The notes beneath the pieces are model-generated. The model worked only from the letters and a program-made list of their open reading frames with translations, did not search any database and had not been told where the DNA came from. Made by a program: the position numbers and the translations under genes. From contig NZ_RDOJ01000002.1 of assembly GCF_003687725.1 (NCBI RefSeq), positions 187,249-251,248 of the forward strand: a DNA stretch of 64,000 nt, read 5' to 3'. Below are positions 27,407-35,158 of this stretch, piece after piece. The DNA comes from Faecalibacter macacae. Lineage in GTDB: Bacteria; Bacteroidota; Bacteroidia; Flavobacteriales; Weeksellaceae. Positions within the stretch are counted from its first letter, which is position 1, and every line of letters starts with the position of its first letter.

Positions 27407-27519
27407 CGTCAGTTCGAATGAAAATCTTTGATTTTCGTATCGAGAACCTGAACAAAAATTAGTCTAACTTCTCGATACGATTTTCTTATTCTTCGAAACG
27501 AAAATCACTCGAAGTGACG
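27407..27519. repeat. pair of REP-like palindromic elements in inverted orientation
   Basis: Copy A (27407-27451, plus) begins CGTCAGTTCGAATGA and ends TCGTATCGAGAACCTGA. Copy B (27465-27519, minus) begins CGTCACTTCGAGTGA and ends TCGTATCGAGAAGTTA. Both contain internal complementary GAAAATC/GATTTTC arms. The two together can fold into a large cruciform or hairpin in the gap between the DUF255 gene and tag. The style is that of dispersed intergenic repeats in Flavobacteriia; dispersal in this genome cannot be seen from one window. Confidence 0.65.
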
Positions 27520-27541
27520 AATTAATATTAATCTATAACTA

Positions 27542-28102
27542 ATGGAAACACGTTGCGCTTGGGTGACAAAAGATCAAATCTATATTGATTATCATGATAA
27601 AGAATGGGGAAAACCAGTTTATGACGATAAAACGTTATTTGAATTTCTGATATTAGAAAGTTTTCAAGCAGGATTAAGTTGGTTAACAATTTTAAAAAAA
27701 CGAGAAAATTTCAGAAATGCCTTTGATAATTTTGATGTAGAAAAAGTAGCTAAATACACTGAAAATAAAGTTGAGGAATTAGTAAAGAATGAAGGAATCA
27801 TCCGACACCGAGGAAAAATAAATGCAGCGATTAACAACGCTAAATTATTTATTGAAATTCAAGAAGAATTTGGTTCATTTTCAACTTTTATGTGGAATTA
27901 TGTCAATCATCAACCGATTATTAATCATCCAAAAACAATTAAAGAAGTTCCTGTTACAACTGAACTTTCTGATCTAATCGCAAAAGATTTGAAAAAACGA
28001 GGTTTTAAATTCTTTGGTTCAACGATTATTTACGCACATATGCAAGCAACCGGAATGGTAAATGATCATACCATGGATTGCTTTTGTTGTGCTAATAAAT
28101 AG
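27542..28102 (+). CDS. tag: DNA-3-methyladenine glycosylase I
   Basis: Base-excision repair glycosylase that removes 3-methyladenine from alkylated DNA. The 186-aa length is normal. Zinc-binding residues of Tag are all visible: Cys5 in TRCAW, His in DYHDKEWG, and the C-terminal His and Cys in DHTMDCFCC. The catalytic Glu lies in LESFQAGLSW. It starts right after the REP-like repeats, and its promoter was not identified. Confidence 0.96.
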   Translation: METRCAWVTKDQIYIDYHDKEWGKPVYDDKTLFEFLILESFQAGLSWLTILKKRENFRNAFDNFDVEKVAKYTENKVEELVKNEGIIRHRGKINAAINNAKLFIEIQEEFGSFSTFMWNYVNHQPIINHPKTIKEVPVTTELSDLIAKDLKKRGFKFFGSTIIYAHMQATGMVNDHTMDCFCCANK

Positions 28103-28161
28103 TTTAAATTACTATTTTATTATCACTTAAACTTTTGGATATTTGCCGAAAATTATACAAC

Positions 28162-29052
28162 ATGAAAATTGAATTAAAATACTGGATCATCCTAGGTGTT
28201 TTAGCCTTAACTTGGGGAAGTTCTTTTATCTTAATCAAACAAGGTTTAGTCGCTTATACACCCTATCAAGTTGGTGCTTTACGATTAACTATTGCGGGAG
28301 GAGTTTTAGCTATATGGGGAATTCCTAGTTTATTTAAAATTCCTAAAAAGAAATTACCATATGTTGCTTTAGCTGGACTTTGTGGAAATTTTGTACCAAT
28401 GTTTTTATTTCCGATGGCACAAACACATGTAACAAGTTCTATGGCCGGAATTTTAGATTCTTTAGTTCCGCTATTTATCTTATTATTTGGTGCATTATTT
28501 TTTAACCAAAAAGGAACAAAAAATCAAATTATTGGAGCTTCTATCGGTTTTTTAGGAGCTATTTTATTAGTAGGAAGCGATGCGTTAAATGGCGATAATA
28601 GTTTATATCATTGCATGTTAATCGTACTTGCAACAGCCTTATACGGATTAAACAGTTTAATTTTAACAACTTATCTTAATGATGTTCCATCGTTCCAATT
28701 ATCCTCATCATTATTCACAATTTGGTTATTACCTTCTGTAATTATTTTATTCTTTTCAGGATTTTTTGATGTATTCGAAGGGACGCAACAACAATGGCAA
28801 AGCCTTGGATTTGTAACCATTTTAGGATTAATGGGAACAGCATTAGCGATGATTTTATTCTACAAATTAATACAAGCAACAGGATCGATGTTTTCTTCGA
28901 TGGTAACCTATTTAATGCCAATTATCTCTGTTTTTTGGGGAGTTGTTGTTGGAGAAAAAATCACAATGCTACATATCCTTGGATTCGTAATGATACTTTC
29001 TGGAGTTTATTTGACTCAAAAATCAGATAAAAAAGAAATTGAAACAACATAA
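28162..29052 (+). CDS. EamA/DMT family transporter
   Basis: Inner-membrane protein of the drug/metabolite transporter superfamily, about 296 aa with ten hydrophobic helices arranged as two EamA repeats. The repeats are marked by LTWGSSFILIKQGL near the N-terminus and by MVTYLMPIISVFWGVVVGEK in repeat 2. Substrate cannot be predicted; DMT members export amino acids or metabolites. The frame is open to a TTG at 28135 but that overlaps a GGATATTTG promoter-like stretch, so ATG 28162 is used. It is followed by a terminator. Confidence 0.88.
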   Translation: MKIELKYWIILGVLALTWGSSFILIKQGLVAYTPYQVGALRLTIAGGVLAIWGIPSLFKIPKKKLPYVALAGLCGNFVPMFLFPMAQTHVTSSMAGILDSLVPLFILLFGALFFNQKGTKNQIIGASIGFLGAILLVGSDALNGDNSLYHCMLIVLATALYGLNSLILTTYLNDVPSFQLSSSLFTIWLLPSVIILFFSGFFDVFEGTQQQWQSLGFVTILGLMGTALAMILFYKLIQATGSMFSSMVTYLMPIISVFWGVVVGEKITMLHILGFVMILSGVYLTQKSDKKEIETT

Positions 29053-29082
29053 AAAAAGCGTTCTTCGGTACGCTTTTTTCTT
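29052..29082 (+). terminator. terminator after the EamA transporter
   Basis: Stem AAAAAAGCGT / ACGCTTTTTT around a TTCG-containing loop, followed by T-rich sequence. Confidence 0.8.
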
Positions 29083-29195
29083 ATCTATATATTTTAAAAA
29101 TATTTGTTTCAAATTTATTAAATAAGAAATTATTATATTTAAATAAGAAAAATTATAGTTATTGATTTCTCGAACTATATAAAACTTTTAAACAT

Positions 29196-29777
29196 ATGAA
29201 ATATTTTATTTCTTTATTCCTTCTACACATTTCATATTTGTGTTTTTCTCAAAACAAAAATATAATTATTCAAAATAATGTAAATAATAAAGTTTATTTG
29301 GTACGAGATAAAAAATCTACATTATACACAAAACTTTCAGATTTTTCTGAATTTGATGTAGTTTATGATAAAAATGATGTAACTAACGGTAGAAATACAA
29401 AATGGATAAAGGTAGAAAAATATCAAAATAAGTACGTTTTATACATTCCATGTGATTCCCAATACGAAAGAAAATTTATTATTGAAAACTTTCATCTAAA
29501 AATTAAAATGGGAGAAATCGAAAAATACAAGCATCTTAAACATGGAAATTTAGGTCAGAATGGATTTTACGGGGAATATGAAATGGATACTGTTTCTAAG
29601 AATAAATTTTCACTAAAAACTAAAGTTATTAATCAAGAACCGTTGGTTTATCAAGTTGAATTTTCTTTCAATAATAATACATTTAAAGAAAATTATATTA
29701 AGATTGATAACATTAGGGATTTTGATATTATATATAACCAATGTAGAAATAATAAAGTGGATGAATTTAAGTTTTAA
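29196..29777 (+). CDS. hypothetical secreted protein
   Basis: A 193-residue protein of no recognised family. It has a clear signal peptide (MKYFISLFLLHISYLCFSQ) and a Lys/Asn-rich mature part with beta-strand-like alternation and no catalytic motif. The base composition is more AT-rich than its neighbours. It stands alone between two terminators and is convergent with the SGNH-like gene, so it looks like a single-gene unit. Function unknown. Confidence 0.6.
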   Translation: MKYFISLFLLHISYLCFSQNKNIIIQNNVNNKVYLVRDKKSTLYTKLSDFSEFDVVYDKNDVTNGRNTKWIKVEKYQNKYVLYIPCDSQYERKFIIENFHLKIKMGEIEKYKHLKHGNLGQNGFYGEYEMDTVSKNKFSLKTKVINQEPLVYQVEFSFNNNTFKENYIKIDNIRDFDIIYNQCRNNKVDEFKF

Positions 29778-29817
29778 TCATCATTCAAATTATTAACATA
29801 AATAATATTACACAATA

Positions 29818-29852
29818 AAAAATGCCTTTTATTAGAAAGGCATTTTTATTTT
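29818..29852. terminator. bidirectional terminator between convergent genes
   Basis: A perfect 12-bp stem AAAAATGCCTTT / AAAGGCATTTTT with T-rich flanks on the plus strand and A-rich sequence upstream, serving both converging genes. Confidence 0.85.
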
Positions 29853-30789
29853 ATTTAATAAAAGGCTTCAAATCTTCGGCTAATTGCCTAGTAAATTCGT
29901 CCGCTCCTTTATTATTTAAATGGGTTGTATTGTAAAACCACTTTTGCTGATAACTGATTGAATCATCCGAATAATCTAACAATGGTAAATTATACTTTGA
30001 TAAAGTTTTTTTATAACGATTTACAATTTCACCGCGATTCAACATATAATCTTGCCCTTTGTAAAATTCAGGTGCAATCGTAAAAATCAATTGAATATTT
30101 TCCTCTTTACATTTCTTGATCAACTCTTCCATCAATGGATAAACTTCATGATCAAATTCAGCATCTTTCGCTTTTAAAGTAGCCCAATTCACATTCCAAG
30201 CTCTATCGTAAGATTTAAACCCTTTTGTTCTGAAATCACCACTTTTATTCAACTTCTCTTTATCTGATTTCTTTATTTCGTCTTGCCAATATTTCTGATC
30301 TTCGTATCGATAAAACGGAATAACATAATTTTTCCAATCCGAATCTTCATATTCTTTTAAGTACGAATACAATTTATAATTCCATAACATAAACGGAACA
30401 TATTGATTGGGTTGAAAAACTTCATCAATGTGAGAAAAAGAAAAAGTATCTAAATTCCAAACAATCGTTTTTGGATGTTGATTGTGATCTAAATATTTCA
30501 GAAAACGATAATATTGCATCTTGAATTTACTTCCATTCAAACCTAAATTATGCGTTTTCATTTGTAACGAATCTTCTAAAATTTGGGGATTGATATGAAT
30601 CATCGCACGAGAAGAACCAAAAACAGCTAAATCTACATTTATTTCACCTTTGTTTACATGATCCCATTCCTGAACTTCGCCACTAAAAAGTGCTTTTTTC
30701 TTTAATGAATTTGAATAGATTAAATCGCCTATTCCGGCTAAAAAATAAATGGCTACCATAGCAGCCACAATATATTTGATGTATTTCAT
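29851..30789 (-). CDS. SGNH-hydrolase-like membrane-anchored protein
   Basis: A 312-aa protein with one N-terminal membrane segment (about residues 5-22) and an extracytoplasmic domain. The pattern resembles SGNH/GDSL hydrolases: the nucleophile Ser in AVFGSSRAMIHINP, Asn in NLGLNGS, and a late catalytic-like His in YNTTHLNNKGADEF. Such domains deacylate or acylate cell-surface glycans or lipids, but the substrate is unknown. It is the third gene of a tight SDR-GNAT-SGNH operon (1-nt gap). Confidence 0.68.
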   Translation of the reverse strand: MKYIKYIVAAMVAIYFLAGIGDLIYSNSLKKKALFSGEVQEWDHVNKGEINVDLAVFGSSRAMIHINPQILEDSLQMKTHNLGLNGSKFKMQYYRFLKYLDHNQHPKTIVWNLDTFSFSHIDEVFQPNQYVPFMLWNYKLYSYLKEYEDSDWKNYVIPFYRYEDQKYWQDEIKKSDKEKLNKSGDFRTKGFKSYDRAWNVNWATLKAKDAEFDHEVYPLMEELIKKCKEENIQLIFTIAPEFYKGQDYMLNRGEIVNRYKKTLSKYNLPLLDYSDDSISYQQKWFYNTTHLNNKGADEFTRQLAEDLKPFIK

Positions 30790-30790
30790 T

Positions 30791-31246
30791 TTACTTTCTC
30801 AACATTTCGATGTGTGGAATATCATCTTCTAAATATTCTTCAGAAACCTGTTCAAAACCGAAAGATTCATAAAAAGCTTTTAAATACAATTGAGCTGAAA
30901 TTCGGATGGATGATGTAAACAATCTATTTTCTATGGTTTGAATTGAATATTCAATCAATTGTTTTCCTAATCCCATTCCACGAACTTTGTCACTTGACAC
31001 TACTCGACCAATTGACGGCTCGTTATCGTAAGAAATTCCTTTCGGAACAATACGAGAATATGCAACAACTTCTTCACTAATTGTAGCCCAAAGATGTCCA
31101 CATTTCAAATCTTTCCCATCAGCATCTTGGTAAATGCAATCTTGTTCAATCACAAAAACTTCGTTTCGTAATTGAATGATTTGATATAATTCTTTGGCTG
31201 TTAATTCAACAAACAATTTATAATGCCAAATTACTTTCCCCTCCAT
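30791..31246 (-). CDS. GNAT family N-acetyltransferase (ElaA-like)
   Basis: A 151-aa acetyltransferase of the ElaA branch. QLRNEVFVIEQDCIYQDADGKD near the N-terminus is the ElaA signature, and SDKVRGMGLGKQLIEY is the acetyl-CoA-binding R/QxxGxG/A loop. The acceptor is unknown. The gene start overlaps the SDR stop codon by 1 nt (TAATG), implying translational coupling, and the SGNH-like gene follows after 1 nt. Confidence 0.9.
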   Translation of the reverse strand: MEGKVIWHYKLFVELTAKELYQIIQLRNEVFVIEQDCIYQDADGKDLKCGHLWATISEEVVAYSRIVPKGISYDNEPSIGRVVSSDKVRGMGLGKQLIEYSIQTIENRLFTSSIRISAQLYLKAFYESFGFEQVSEEYLEDDIPHIEMLRK

Positions 31247-32046
31247 TAATCTAACTTTGAATATTTAGCAATAATATTTTCGAAAACCTTTTGTGGTAAA
31301 ATACTCTTTAAAGTCACAGAGAATTTCTGCATTGTTTTACCAATATAATAATGTGGTTTTGTATTTTTTTGATTCATGATTCCTTCAATAATCGGAATTA
31401 AATCTTCAGTTGGAGTTCCTAATTGCACCTCGTGATCGATATCCGCAACCATTGCATCGTATTTCTTTTTGTAAAAATTAGATACAAATGTTTTTACTCG
31501 ACCTTCTGCAATATTCGTTTTAATATCACCAAAGTTTAGCGTTGCAATTTCAACACCTGTATTACGATTTTCTAAACGTGCAGATTCTACCAAACGATCA
31601 ATCATCGCTTTCGATGCAGAATAATACCCTCTAAAAGGCAAACCGTTGTTACTCGCTATCGAAGAAACATTTAATATATGACCAGACTTTTGCTCTCGCA
31701 TAGCTGGCAATACTTCTTGCATTGTAAATAAAGTTCCGTAAACATTTACATTAAGCACCTTTTCGATATCCTCTTTCGAAGCATCCTCAACAGCACCTAA
31801 CATTCCTACACCAGCATTATTTATCAAAACATCAATTCGGTTATTCGTTTCTGATAAAATTTGCTGAAAAGTTTGTTTTACATTCTCTTTATCTGAAACA
31901 TCTGTCGGAATATGAGTAAACTTTTCCTGACCTTTCTTTGTACGAGATAATCCATATACAGTATGTCCTTTATCGTGAAAATAGTTGGCCAATGTTAATC
32001 CAACTCCAGACGAAGTTCCTGTAATAACAATAACTTTTGCTTGCAT
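31246..32046 (-). CDS. SDR family oxidoreductase
   Basis: A classical short-chain dehydrogenase/reductase of 266 aa. The Rossmann NAD(P) loop is TGTSSGVG (residues about 8-15), NNAGVG lies near 87, and the catalytic Ser with YSASK (YxxxK) is near 150. The substrate cannot be predicted from sequence. It is the first gene of the three-gene minus-strand operon and divergent from the flippase-like membrane protein gene. Confidence 0.92.
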   Translation of the reverse strand: MQAKVIVITGTSSGVGLTLANYFHDKGHTVYGLSRTKKGQEKFTHIPTDVSDKENVKQTFQQILSETNNRIDVLINNAGVGMLGAVEDASKEDIEKVLNVNVYGTLFTMQEVLPAMREQKSGHILNVSSIASNNGLPFRGYYSASKAMIDRLVESARLENRNTGVEIATLNFGDIKTNIAEGRVKTFVSNFYKKKYDAMVADIDHEVQLGTPTEDLIPIIEGIMNQKNTKPHYYIGKTMQKFSVTLKSILPQKVFENIIAKYSKLD

Positions 32047-32065
32047 TTAAATCTAAAATTTTAAA

Positions 32066-32073
32066 CAAAACTA
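32066..32073 (-). promoter_or_regulatory. -7 element TAGTTTTG for the SDR operon
   Basis: CAAAACTA on the plus strand reads TAGTTTTG toward the SDR gene, about 20 nt upstream of its start. Confidence 0.4.
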
Positions 32074-32133
32074 AGGAATATCAAACAATTAATTGAATTG
32101 AAATATTTTTTAATAGGATTATTGAAGAAACTC

Positions 32134-32141
32134 TACATTTG
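32134..32141 (+). promoter_or_regulatory. -7 element TACATTTG for the flippase-like gene
   Basis: Exact TAnnTTTG match 14 nt upstream of the ATG. No -33 TTG at proper spacing. Confidence 0.5.
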
Positions 32142-32155
32142 TATTTGAATTTTGA

Positions 32156-33061
32156 ATGAATAAAACATTGAATCAGAAAACTAAAAAATATATCGTTACT
32201 GGATTAAAACTTGCCATAAGTTTTATATTAATCTATTATGTATTTTTTGTCAAATTACACATTTTCGACATTTTAGCGAATTACAAAAATGCCAATTGGT
32301 TTTATATTTTAATTGCAGTTGTTCTTTATGTGATTTCGCAAGCATTATCCGTATTTCGATTAGATTACTATTTCCGTGACATCGATTTAGACCTATCCTA
32401 TATATCCAATGTCCGCTTGTATTTTTTAGGAATGTTCTATAATACATTTGTTCCTGGCGGAATCGGCGGTGATGCATATAAAGTTTATGTATTGAATAAA
32501 AATTATAAAATCAGTTTAAAAGAAATTTCACAAGCAGTGTTTTTAGATAAAATCATTGGTTTATCAGCTATGCTTTTAATTATCATATTTTTAGTTTATT
32601 TATCTAACTTAACAGATTACCCAATTATTCAATACGGCGCATTAGGCAGTTCTTTAATTGGATTTATCGCTGTACCGATCATTCTTGGAATCATCTTCCC
32701 TAAACATAAGAAAACATTCTTCAATTCGATGATTTATTCTATCGTTTTACAATTGATCCAAGTCGGAATGTTATATTTTGTTTTAGAAGGATTAAATATT
32801 CAACCAGAAAATTTCAGCATTTATTTATTGATATTTTTAGTATCAGGAATTCTATCAATTATATCTTTTAGTGGATTCGGAATCCGAGAAGTTGTGTTTA
32901 TGTATGCTGCTAATCGATTTAATTTTGACGAAACTTTAGCAACAAGTGCTGCTTTTATGTTCTCGGTTATTACAATTTCGATTGCTTTTATCGGAATAAT
33001 TTACCTATTTAAGGGTGTGAAAATAGAAGAGAAGAAAAAAAGAATAAAAATTTCTGAATAA
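32156..33061 (+). CDS. flippase-like (UPF0104/LPG synthase TM-type) membrane protein
   Basis: A 301-aa integral membrane protein with about eight hydrophobic helices. The signature MFYNTFVPGGIGGDAYKVY (residues about 85-103) and GFGIREVVF near 242 are typical of the lysylphosphatidylglycerol synthase transmembrane/AglD-like family (PF03706). Members are thought to flip or transfer lipid-linked groups, but the substrate is unknown. It is monocistronic with its own -7 box. Confidence 0.88.
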   Translation: MNKTLNQKTKKYIVTGLKLAISFILIYYVFFVKLHIFDILANYKNANWFYILIAVVLYVISQALSVFRLDYYFRDIDLDLSYISNVRLYFLGMFYNTFVPGGIGGDAYKVYVLNKNYKISLKEISQAVFLDKIIGLSAMLLIIIFLVYLSNLTDYPIIQYGALGSSLIGFIAVPIILGIIFPKHKKTFFNSMIYSIVLQLIQVGMLYFVLEGLNIQPENFSIYLLIFLVSGILSIISFSGFGIREVVFMYAANRFNFDETLATSAAFMFSVITISIAFIGIIYLFKGVKIEEKKKRIKISE

Positions 33062-33140
33062 TTTTTAAAAAATATTCTACTGAAATAAAATCAGTTAAGA
33101 AAAAAGCTTGAAATTTTATTGATTTTTTTCAATTCAAGTA

Positions 33141-33171
33141 TTTGGATTATTCAAAAACAGCCCTATATTTG
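33141..33171 (+). promoter_or_regulatory. consensus promoter TTTG-N19-TATATTTG for the tRNA-Val array
   Basis: -33 TTTG at 33141-33144 and -7 TATATTTG at 33164-33171 are exactly 19 nt apart, the textbook Bacteroidota arrangement. The first tRNA begins 15 nt downstream. Confidence 0.88.
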
Positions 33172-33186
33172 CAATCCAATTACGAA

Positions 33187-33261
33187 GGTCCCTTAGCTCA
33201 GTTGGTTCAGAGCACCTGCCTTACAAGCAGGGGGTCACTGGTTCGAATCCAGTAGGGACCA
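33187..33261 (+). tRNA. tRNA-Val (anticodon TAC), copy 1
   Basis: A 75-nt cloverleaf: acceptor GGTCCCT/AGGGACC, D stem GCTC/GAGC, anticodon stem CCTGC/GCAGG with loop CTTACAA, T stem ACTGG/CCAGT and discriminator A. The anticodon TAC reads GTA/GTG valine codons. The CCA end is not encoded. Confidence 0.97.
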
Positions 33262-33303
33262 CAAAAAGACAATTAGAAAGTCTTTTAAATAAAATTCTAA
33301 ATT

Positions 33304-33378
33304 GGTCCCTTAGCTCAGTTGGTTCAGAGCACCTGCCTTACAAGCAGGGGGTCACTGGTTCGAATCCAGTAGGGACCA
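33304..33378 (+). tRNA. tRNA-Val (anticodon TAC), copy 2
   Basis: Identical in sequence to copy 1, with the same cloverleaf and anticodon. Confidence 0.97.
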
Positions 33379-33421
33379 CAAAAAGACAATAGAAAGTCTT
33401 TCAAATAAAATTCTAAAACAA

Positions 33422-33496
33422 GGTCCCTTAGCTCAGTTGGTTCAGAGCACCTGCCTTACAAGCAGGGGGTCACTGGTTCGAATCCAGTAGGGACCA
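33422..33496 (+). tRNA. tRNA-Val (anticodon TAC), copy 3
   Basis: Identical in sequence to copies 1 and 2. Confidence 0.97.
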
Positions 33497-33538
33497 CAAA
33501 AAGACATTAGTAAGTCTTTTAAATAAAATTCTAAATTA

Positions 33539-33613
33539 GGTCCCTTAGCTCAGTTGGTTCAGAGCACCTGCCTTACAAGCAGGGGGTCACTGGTTCGAAT
33601 CCAGTAGGGACCA
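33539..33613 (+). tRNA. tRNA-Val (anticodon TAC), copy 4
   Basis: Identical in sequence to the other three copies and followed directly by the array terminator. Confidence 0.97.
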
Positions 33614-33619
33614 CAGCAT

Positions 33620-33656
33620 AAAAATCCTTTCAAGTAACTTGAAAGGATTTTTTTAT
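33620..33656 (+). terminator. terminator of the tRNA-Val array
   Basis: Perfect stem AAAATCCTTTCAAG / CTTGAAAGGATTTT with a TAA loop and following T run. Confidence 0.93.
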
Positions 33657-33687
33657 ACACTTTTACTTAGTATTCGTTTTGTTTAAA

Positions 33688-34053
33688 TTATTTTTCAAAT
33701 TTATTAAACATAAAAATAAATTTATCATTCTCATTAATTAAGATAAGCGAATCTGAATATGCTTTTTTTATTACAATATCGCCTTCTTTAGCTATATGAT
33801 CAAAAATATTTCCTTTGTTTAATTTTTCATCAGAATAAGGTGAAAAAACAAAATTTCTATTATTTACTAATGTTATTCTAGTACCATTTGTACCTGCGGT
33901 TATTGATTTTAGTTTTGAATATATAGAGGTTGAATAAAATAATTCAAATTCCTTTTTACCTGCTTGTCTATTTCTAATTTGTATCCAAATAATCAATGGA
34001 CAAATAATTAGTAAAGCAAAAAATATTATTTTAAATCTATTTTTCATTCTCAT
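33688..34053 (-). CDS. hypothetical membrane-anchored protein
   Basis: About 121 aa from the ATG at 34053 (MRMKNRFK) or 34047. One N-terminal membrane helix (FKIIFFALLIICPLIIWI) precedes a soluble domain of about 90 residues with a Lys/Asn/Ile-rich composition. The frame extends upstream to a TTG at 34101, but that overlaps the lspA terminator, so the shorter form is preferred. No family recognised. It lies between the tRNA array and lspA and is probably a recent single gene. Confidence 0.55.
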   Translation of the reverse strand: MRMKNRFKIIFFALLIICPLIIWIQIRNRQAGKKEFELFYSTSIYSKLKSITAGTNGTRITLVNNRNFVFSPYSDEKLNKGNIFDHIAKEGDIVIKKAYSDSLILINENDKFIFMFNKFEK

Positions 34054-34074
34054 ATTTTCTATCCTAAATATAAC

Positions 34075-34108
34075 AAAAAAATCCCTCACAATTACTTGCA
34101 AGGGATTT
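34075..34108 (-). terminator. terminator after lspA
   Basis: On the minus strand, AAATCCCT pairs with AGGGATTT around a 14-nt loop and is followed by a T run, immediately after the lspA stop. Confidence 0.75.
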
Positions 34109-34114
34109 AATATT

Positions 34115-34759
34115 TTAAAACTTCATTTTCTCACCAGAATCGGTAATAAAAGCTTTGTTTCTAAAAATAAAGAGTGCAAAACCTCCGATTGAAATTGCGG
34201 TATCTGCAATATTAAAAACAGGCTGAAAGAACTTGTAGTGCTTTCCTCCAATGAATGGAATCCAACTTGGCCAATCAAATTCAACCAAAGGGAAATAAAG
34301 CATATCTACGACGCAACCAGTTAACCAACCTGAATAGCCAGAAAAATTCATTTCTGCTAATCCTGGATATCCAACCCATCCGCCGAACATATTATCCCAT
34401 GTAGTTCCTTTATCGAACATTACACCATAAAAAACGCAATCTACTACGTTTCCTATTGCTCCTGCTAAAACTAATGCTGCAGGAACTAGAAAATAATTAT
34501 TCGAAATTTTCTTCGCCCAATCTTTAATTAGATAAATAATAAATCCAATTAAAATTACGCGTAAAACGGTTAAAACAATTTTTCCTGTAACACCACCAAA
34601 CTCCATTCCGTATGCCATTCCTGGATTTTCTACGAAGGCGATTTTGAACCAGCTAAACACTTCCACATCCTCGCCTAAGTAAAAATTAGTTTTGACATAT
34701 ATTTTTGATATTTGATCTATAATTAAGACCAATAAAGTAATCAAAAAGACTTTCTTCAA
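34115..34759 (-). CDS. lspA: lipoprotein signal peptidase (signal peptidase II)
   Basis: Inner-membrane aspartyl protease that removes the signal peptide from diacylated prolipoproteins. The catalytic aspartates are visible in GAIGNVVDCVFYG and FNIADTAISIG, and VENPGMAYG matches the family's N-terminal motif. At 214 aa it is longer than E. coli LspA because of a periplasmic insertion (about residues 110-165), usual in Bacteroidota. It is the third gene of ileS-dksA-like-lspA, with a 9-nt gap. Confidence 0.96.
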   Translation of the reverse strand: MKKVFLITLLVLIIDQISKIYVKTNFYLGEDVEVFSWFKIAFVENPGMAYGMEFGGVTGKIVLTVLRVILIGFIIYLIKDWAKKISNNYFLVPAALVLAGAIGNVVDCVFYGVMFDKGTTWDNMFGGWVGYPGLAEMNFSGYSGWLTGCVVDMLYFPLVEFDWPSWIPFIGGKHYKFFQPVFNIADTAISIGGFALFIFRNKAFITDSGEKMKF

Positions 34760-34768
34760 AATATTATT

Positions 34769-35152
34769 TTAACGTTGTAAATTCTTCGCTTCGATACTTA
34801 AAGTTGCGTGAGGAACTAATTTTAAACGTTCAGGATTAATTAATTTACCTGTTACGCGACAAATTCCGTACGTTTTGTTCTCGATTCGAATTAATGCATT
34901 TTTTAAATCTCTGATAAATTTTTCTTGACGAGAAGCTAATTGAGCATTTTGCTCTTTGCTCATAGTTTCAGACCCTTCTTCAAAAGCTTTGAATGTTGGA
35001 GATGTATCATCTGTTCCATTTGAACTATCGTTCATATAAGCTTCTTTTAAAAGTTCATAATCACGAATAGCTTGATCTAATTTCTCTTGAATTAAAACTC
35101 TAAATTCTTCTAACTCTTTATCAGAATATCTCACTCTTTCGTCTGTAGTCAT
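34769..35152 (-). CDS. TraR/DksA family zinc-finger-like protein
   Basis: A 127-aa DksA-like regulator. A coiled-coil N-terminal half (about residues 12-85) leads to the C-terminal block YGICRVTGKLINPERLKLVPHA typical of Bacteroidota DksA homologues. Only one of the four zinc-ligand cysteines remains, so the finger is degenerate and probably metal-free. DksA proteins modulate RNA polymerase with ppGpp; whether this one does is inferred. Between ileS (6-nt gap) and lspA. Confidence 0.88.
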   Translation of the reverse strand: MTTDERVRYSDKELEEFRVLIQEKLDQAIRDYELLKEAYMNDSSNGTDDTSPTFKAFEEGSETMSKEQNAQLASRQEKFIRDLKNALIRIENKTYGICRVTGKLINPERLKLVPHATLSIEAKNLQR

Positions 35153-35158
35153 ATGCGT

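Larger units (their letters stand above)
33187..33613 (+). repeat. tandem array of four tRNA genes, unit 117-118 bp
   Basis: The four tRNA copies are identical, and the three 42-43 nt spacers are also nearly identical (CAAAAAGACA...AAGTCTT..AAATAAAATTCTAAA). The spacers contain the small hairpin AAAGAC/GTCTTT. The structure shows recent duplication or gene conversion. Confidence 0.9.

Noticed and set aside
28794-29030. 78-aa frame inside the EamA gene
   Set aside because: Out-of-frame overlap with a recognisable membrane protein; no promoter.
33187-33613. CRISPR-like array of regular 117-bp units
   Set aside because: The repeats are tRNA genes with conserved spacers, not short repeats with unique spacers, and there are no cas genes nearby.
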